Shown: positions 25,815 to 27,782 of the stretch, one piece after another | How positions within the stretch are numbered: the stretch's first letter is position 1 | Layout of the letters: every line of letters starts with the position of its first letter | Source: a virus | Length of the DNA: 27,782 nt | Strand: one strand, 5' to 3' | Virus record (IMG/VR): IMGVR_UViG_3300044695_004891 | Span: 1-27,782 of that record | Notes under the pieces: generated by a model | The model's database searches: none | What the model saw: the letters and a program-made list of their open reading frames with translations, nothing else | Told to the model about the DNA's origin: nothing | Position numbers and translations under genes: made by a program

Positions 25815-27782
25815 TTACTGCGCGTCGGTCGCGCCCATGAGGGCCTGCAGGCCCAGCAGGCCTTGACGCTCCGGTGGGATCGGCCGGCCAAACCAAAGCT
25901 TAGACGAAACGTAGGGCAGGCCCAGGCCCACGGTGCCGGATATCAACGGATCAACCAGCCCCGCGGCGGCCGCACCACCCGCTCCTGCGCCCAAGCCGGC
26001 CGTAGTTGTGCCGCTGGTGCGCGCCCCGGTCAGCAGGTTCTGGGCGAAGCTGCGCTGCGCCGTCCCGCTGTTGGGCGTCGGGTTCGGAATGATCGCTTCC
26101 CCGGCGCGCACAAGGCGCGTGAAGGGGTCTTGCGCCATCCCATAGGCCTCCGGCCCCAGAGATGCCCTCTCGACCTGTGCAAGCGCGGTGGGCGGGATGA
26201 AGCCGGTGTTGAGCTTGTCCTTGCCGGTCGCGCTGCCCATGGCCTCCCTGACGCGGGAAAACAGTGCGTAGTCGCGATTGAGATCCTTCCACGCCTGGGC
26301 CAGGTTTGAGCCGCCAGCCTGCTGGCCGGCATTGCCTGCCATCTGCGTGCTGGGAAGGTTTCCGCCGGTGACCTGCAAGGCACGCCCGTCTGGCCCCGGC
26401 AAACGCGCTTGACCAGGCAGTAGTGGCTGATTGCCGGGCGCAGTGGCTTGAGCGCCACCAGCCGCCTGCGTGGGCGTCTGGGCGGCAGATCGCTCCATGA
26501 GCCCTTGGAAGCTGTCGCGCAGCCGGGCCATCGCCCTGCCGTATTCTTGGATCGCAGGATTGTCGCTGCGCTTGGCGCTGTCGGCCGCGAAGCGCAGCTC
26601 ACCGTCGATCACCCGATAGTTAGCGCCGGGCATCTCGGCGCCTTGAGCTCGAGCAGCGACGAACTCCTCGACGCGGCGCAGCTGACTGTCGAAGGCCCGA
26701 TAGAGCCCTTCATCCAGGCCGCGCGTGTACTGCGACCGCATGCCGCTCACCTGGTTGGCGAAGGTGTCGTCCGGGCGAAGCCTGGTCGCGGCCTCGAGCG
26801 CGTCTGCCTTCTGGCCCCATTGGCGCTGGTAGGCCGTGAGCACCTCCGGCGTGGCGATGTCGCTGTCCAGGCCGAATTGCCGATTAACCGCGCGCGTCCA
26901 GCCGCGCATGGTGTTGTCCTCAGCGCGCGCCACCGTAGGTGCGGACGTCGGAAGGTAACGCATCGCGCTCTCGAAGACCGACGCGCTGGGGTTGCCCAGC
27001 TGCTGCGCCGGCGTGAGAGGCACGTCGGCCTGGCGCAACACGTCGAGGTTCTCGACCCGCGGACCAGGGTTGCGCGCCGGGAAGACGTTCTGAGGGCGCA
27101 GCATCGGCGCCATAGGAACGGCCACACCACCAAGGACAGCAAGCGGCGCCGGGACGCCACCCTCGAGCAGCCCTTGCGTCACACCACCGGCCGTTGTCGC
27201 GGCCGCGGTTTGCGCGCCTGGTCCAGCCGCCAGGGTCTCGGCCACCGGCCGTCCGAATTGCGACGAGATCGGCAGCGCGTCTGCGATCGCGCGAGCCTGG
27301 CGCGCGCCCAGCATGGTCTCCACACCAGCCCGCGCGGCCGTGCTCGTCATGCGCTCCATCGCGCCTTCCGGCTGAGGCACGCCGGCGCGCGTCATGAGCT
27401 CGTCATAGGCCTGCGACGGCGTGCGCTGATTGCCACCCGTTGCTGCGTTCCAGGCGCTTACCGCCAGGTCAGAGACAGGCCGCGCTAGGCCTGCGGCCAC
27501 GCCGCCGGCGATCGCGCCAGGGATTGCGCCCACGCCACCGAAAGGAGCGCCCATGGCGGCCCCGGCAAGCATGCCCGCGCCAATGTCCCCAAAGGTTCGC
27601 AGACCCAACCCAGCGCCGCGCGCAAGGCCTTCCGTGGCGGTGCGCTGAGGCGGAGGCGCTGCAGGAATGGGCTTCCACTGCGTGCCGTCGTTGAAGATCT
27701 CCTCGCCTGTCTGTGGGTTCCTGGCGCGCTGCGCCGGCTTCCACTGACCGTCGTCTCCAACGACCAAGATCTCGCCGGTTTC
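25815..27782 (-). CDS. ejection/internal-virion-like protein, 5' truncated by window end
   Basis: At least 655 residues; the frame is open to the window edge, so the true start lies beyond 27782. The visible N-terminus has a repeated GD(D)GQWKPA/NDGTQWKPI motif. Glycine-zipper hydrophobic stretches follow at about 55-95 (AGMLAGAAMGAPFGGVGAIP) and again near 600-630. Central parts are helical and Gln/Ala/Arg-rich (about 235-420). Amphipathic glycine-zipper proteins of this size are typical podoviral ejection proteins that form a channel in the host membrane for DNA entry. Function is inferred from composition and position at the end of the late operon. Confidence 0.7.
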   Translation of the reverse strand, partial: ETGEILVVGDDGQWKPAQRARNPQTGEEIFNDGTQWKPIPAAPPPQRTATEGLARGAGLGLRTFGDIGAGMLAGAAMGAPFGGVGAIPGAIAGGVAAGLARPVSDLAVSAWNAATGGNQRTPSQAYDELMTRAGVPQPEGAMERMTSTAARAGVETMLGARQARAIADALPISSQFGRPVAETLAAGPGAQTAAATTAGGVTQGLLEGGVPAPLAVLGGVAVPMAPMLRPQNVFPARNPGPRVENLDVLRQADVPLTPAQQLGNPSASVFESAMRYLPTSAPTVARAEDNTMRGWTRAVNRQFGLDSDIATPEVLTAYQRQWGQKADALEAATRLRPDDTFANQVSGMRSQYTRGLDEGLYRAFDSQLRRVEEFVAARAQGAEMPGANYRVIDGELRFAADSAKRSDNPAIQEYGRAMARLRDSFQGLMERSAAQTPTQAAGGAQATAPGNQPLLPGQARLPGPDGRALQVTGGNLPSTQMAGNAGQQAGGSNLAQAWKDLNRDYALFSRVREAMGSATGKDKLNTGFIPPTALAQVERASLGPEAYGMAQDPFTRLVRAGEAIIPNPTPNSGTAQRSFAQNLLTGARTSGTTTAGLGAGAGGAAAAGLVDPLISGTVGLGLPYVSSKLWFGRPIPPERQGLLGLQALMGATDAQ

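Noticed and set aside
26448-27488. Plus-strand open frame of 346 codons opposite the ejection-protein-like gene.
   Set aside because: Arg/His-rich shadow frame with no motif; the minus frame is open through the window end and has coherent domains.

Overview
The window is most of a temperate podovirus genome or an equivalent prophage/metagenomic contig. It is GC-rich and tightly packed, with most gene junctions overlapping as ATGA, GTGA or TAATG. No host chromosomal gene, tRNA, rRNA or CRISPR array was seen, and both ends cut through phage genes. The virion module (portal, scaffold, DUF5309-type capsid, adaptor and a fibre with NVGIGTSSP repeats) is of the SU10-like podovirus type. Together with the DUF551, DUF6378, DUF6496 and HigBA genes this suggests a proteobacterial host, probably an aquatic alphaproteobacterium. 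The host assignment is inference from gene families only.

Layout. Nearly everything is on the minus strand and reads right to left. (1) 25815-27782: a truncated, glycine-rich, ejection-protein-like gene. (2) 25509-25814: a candidate attP region with CGGGTAA repeats, a long inverted repeat and an intrinsic terminator. (3) 24429-25508 (+): tyrosine integrase. (4) 24243 down to 21573: an early operon of small genes including a HigBA toxin-antitoxin pair. (5) 21204-21632 (+): a repressor-like HTH gene, opposed by an excisionase-like HTH gene, a one-TM peptide and a PD-(D/E)XK exonuclease (21084-20017). (6) 19948 down to 14947: a Cro-like HTH gene, two DUF551 genes, a RuvC-like resolvase, a putative ssDNA-binding protein, a primase-helicase, a repeat-built small ORF, and a protein ending in an SSB-type tip. 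(7) 14950-8747: terminase, small basic proteins, a Cys/Glu-rich protein, a protein resembling HhH-GPD DNA glycosylases, a glycosyltransferase-like protein and a methyltransferase. (8) 8742-1: portal, scaffold, capsid, adaptor, tail and fibre genes, ending in a truncated gene.

How it works together. A 19-bp palindrome of form CTTGCG-N7-CGCAAG recurs in front of four transcription units: integrase (+), early operon (-), the HTH/replication operon (-) and the 12789 packaging/virion operon (-). In each case the gene-proximal reading supplies a TTGCGY -35 hexamer, 17-18 bp from a -10-like hexamer. This looks like a single phage regulon switching integration, replication and late genes together, and it is the strongest unexplained signal in the window.

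Other points of note are the HhH-GPD-like domain encoded among packaging genes, a non-SSB protein with the exact SSB tip DDDIPF, an in-phase CGTGACA array beside the primase-helicase, and a duplicated gene-junction cassette encoding a C-terminus plus the next ribosome-binding site.
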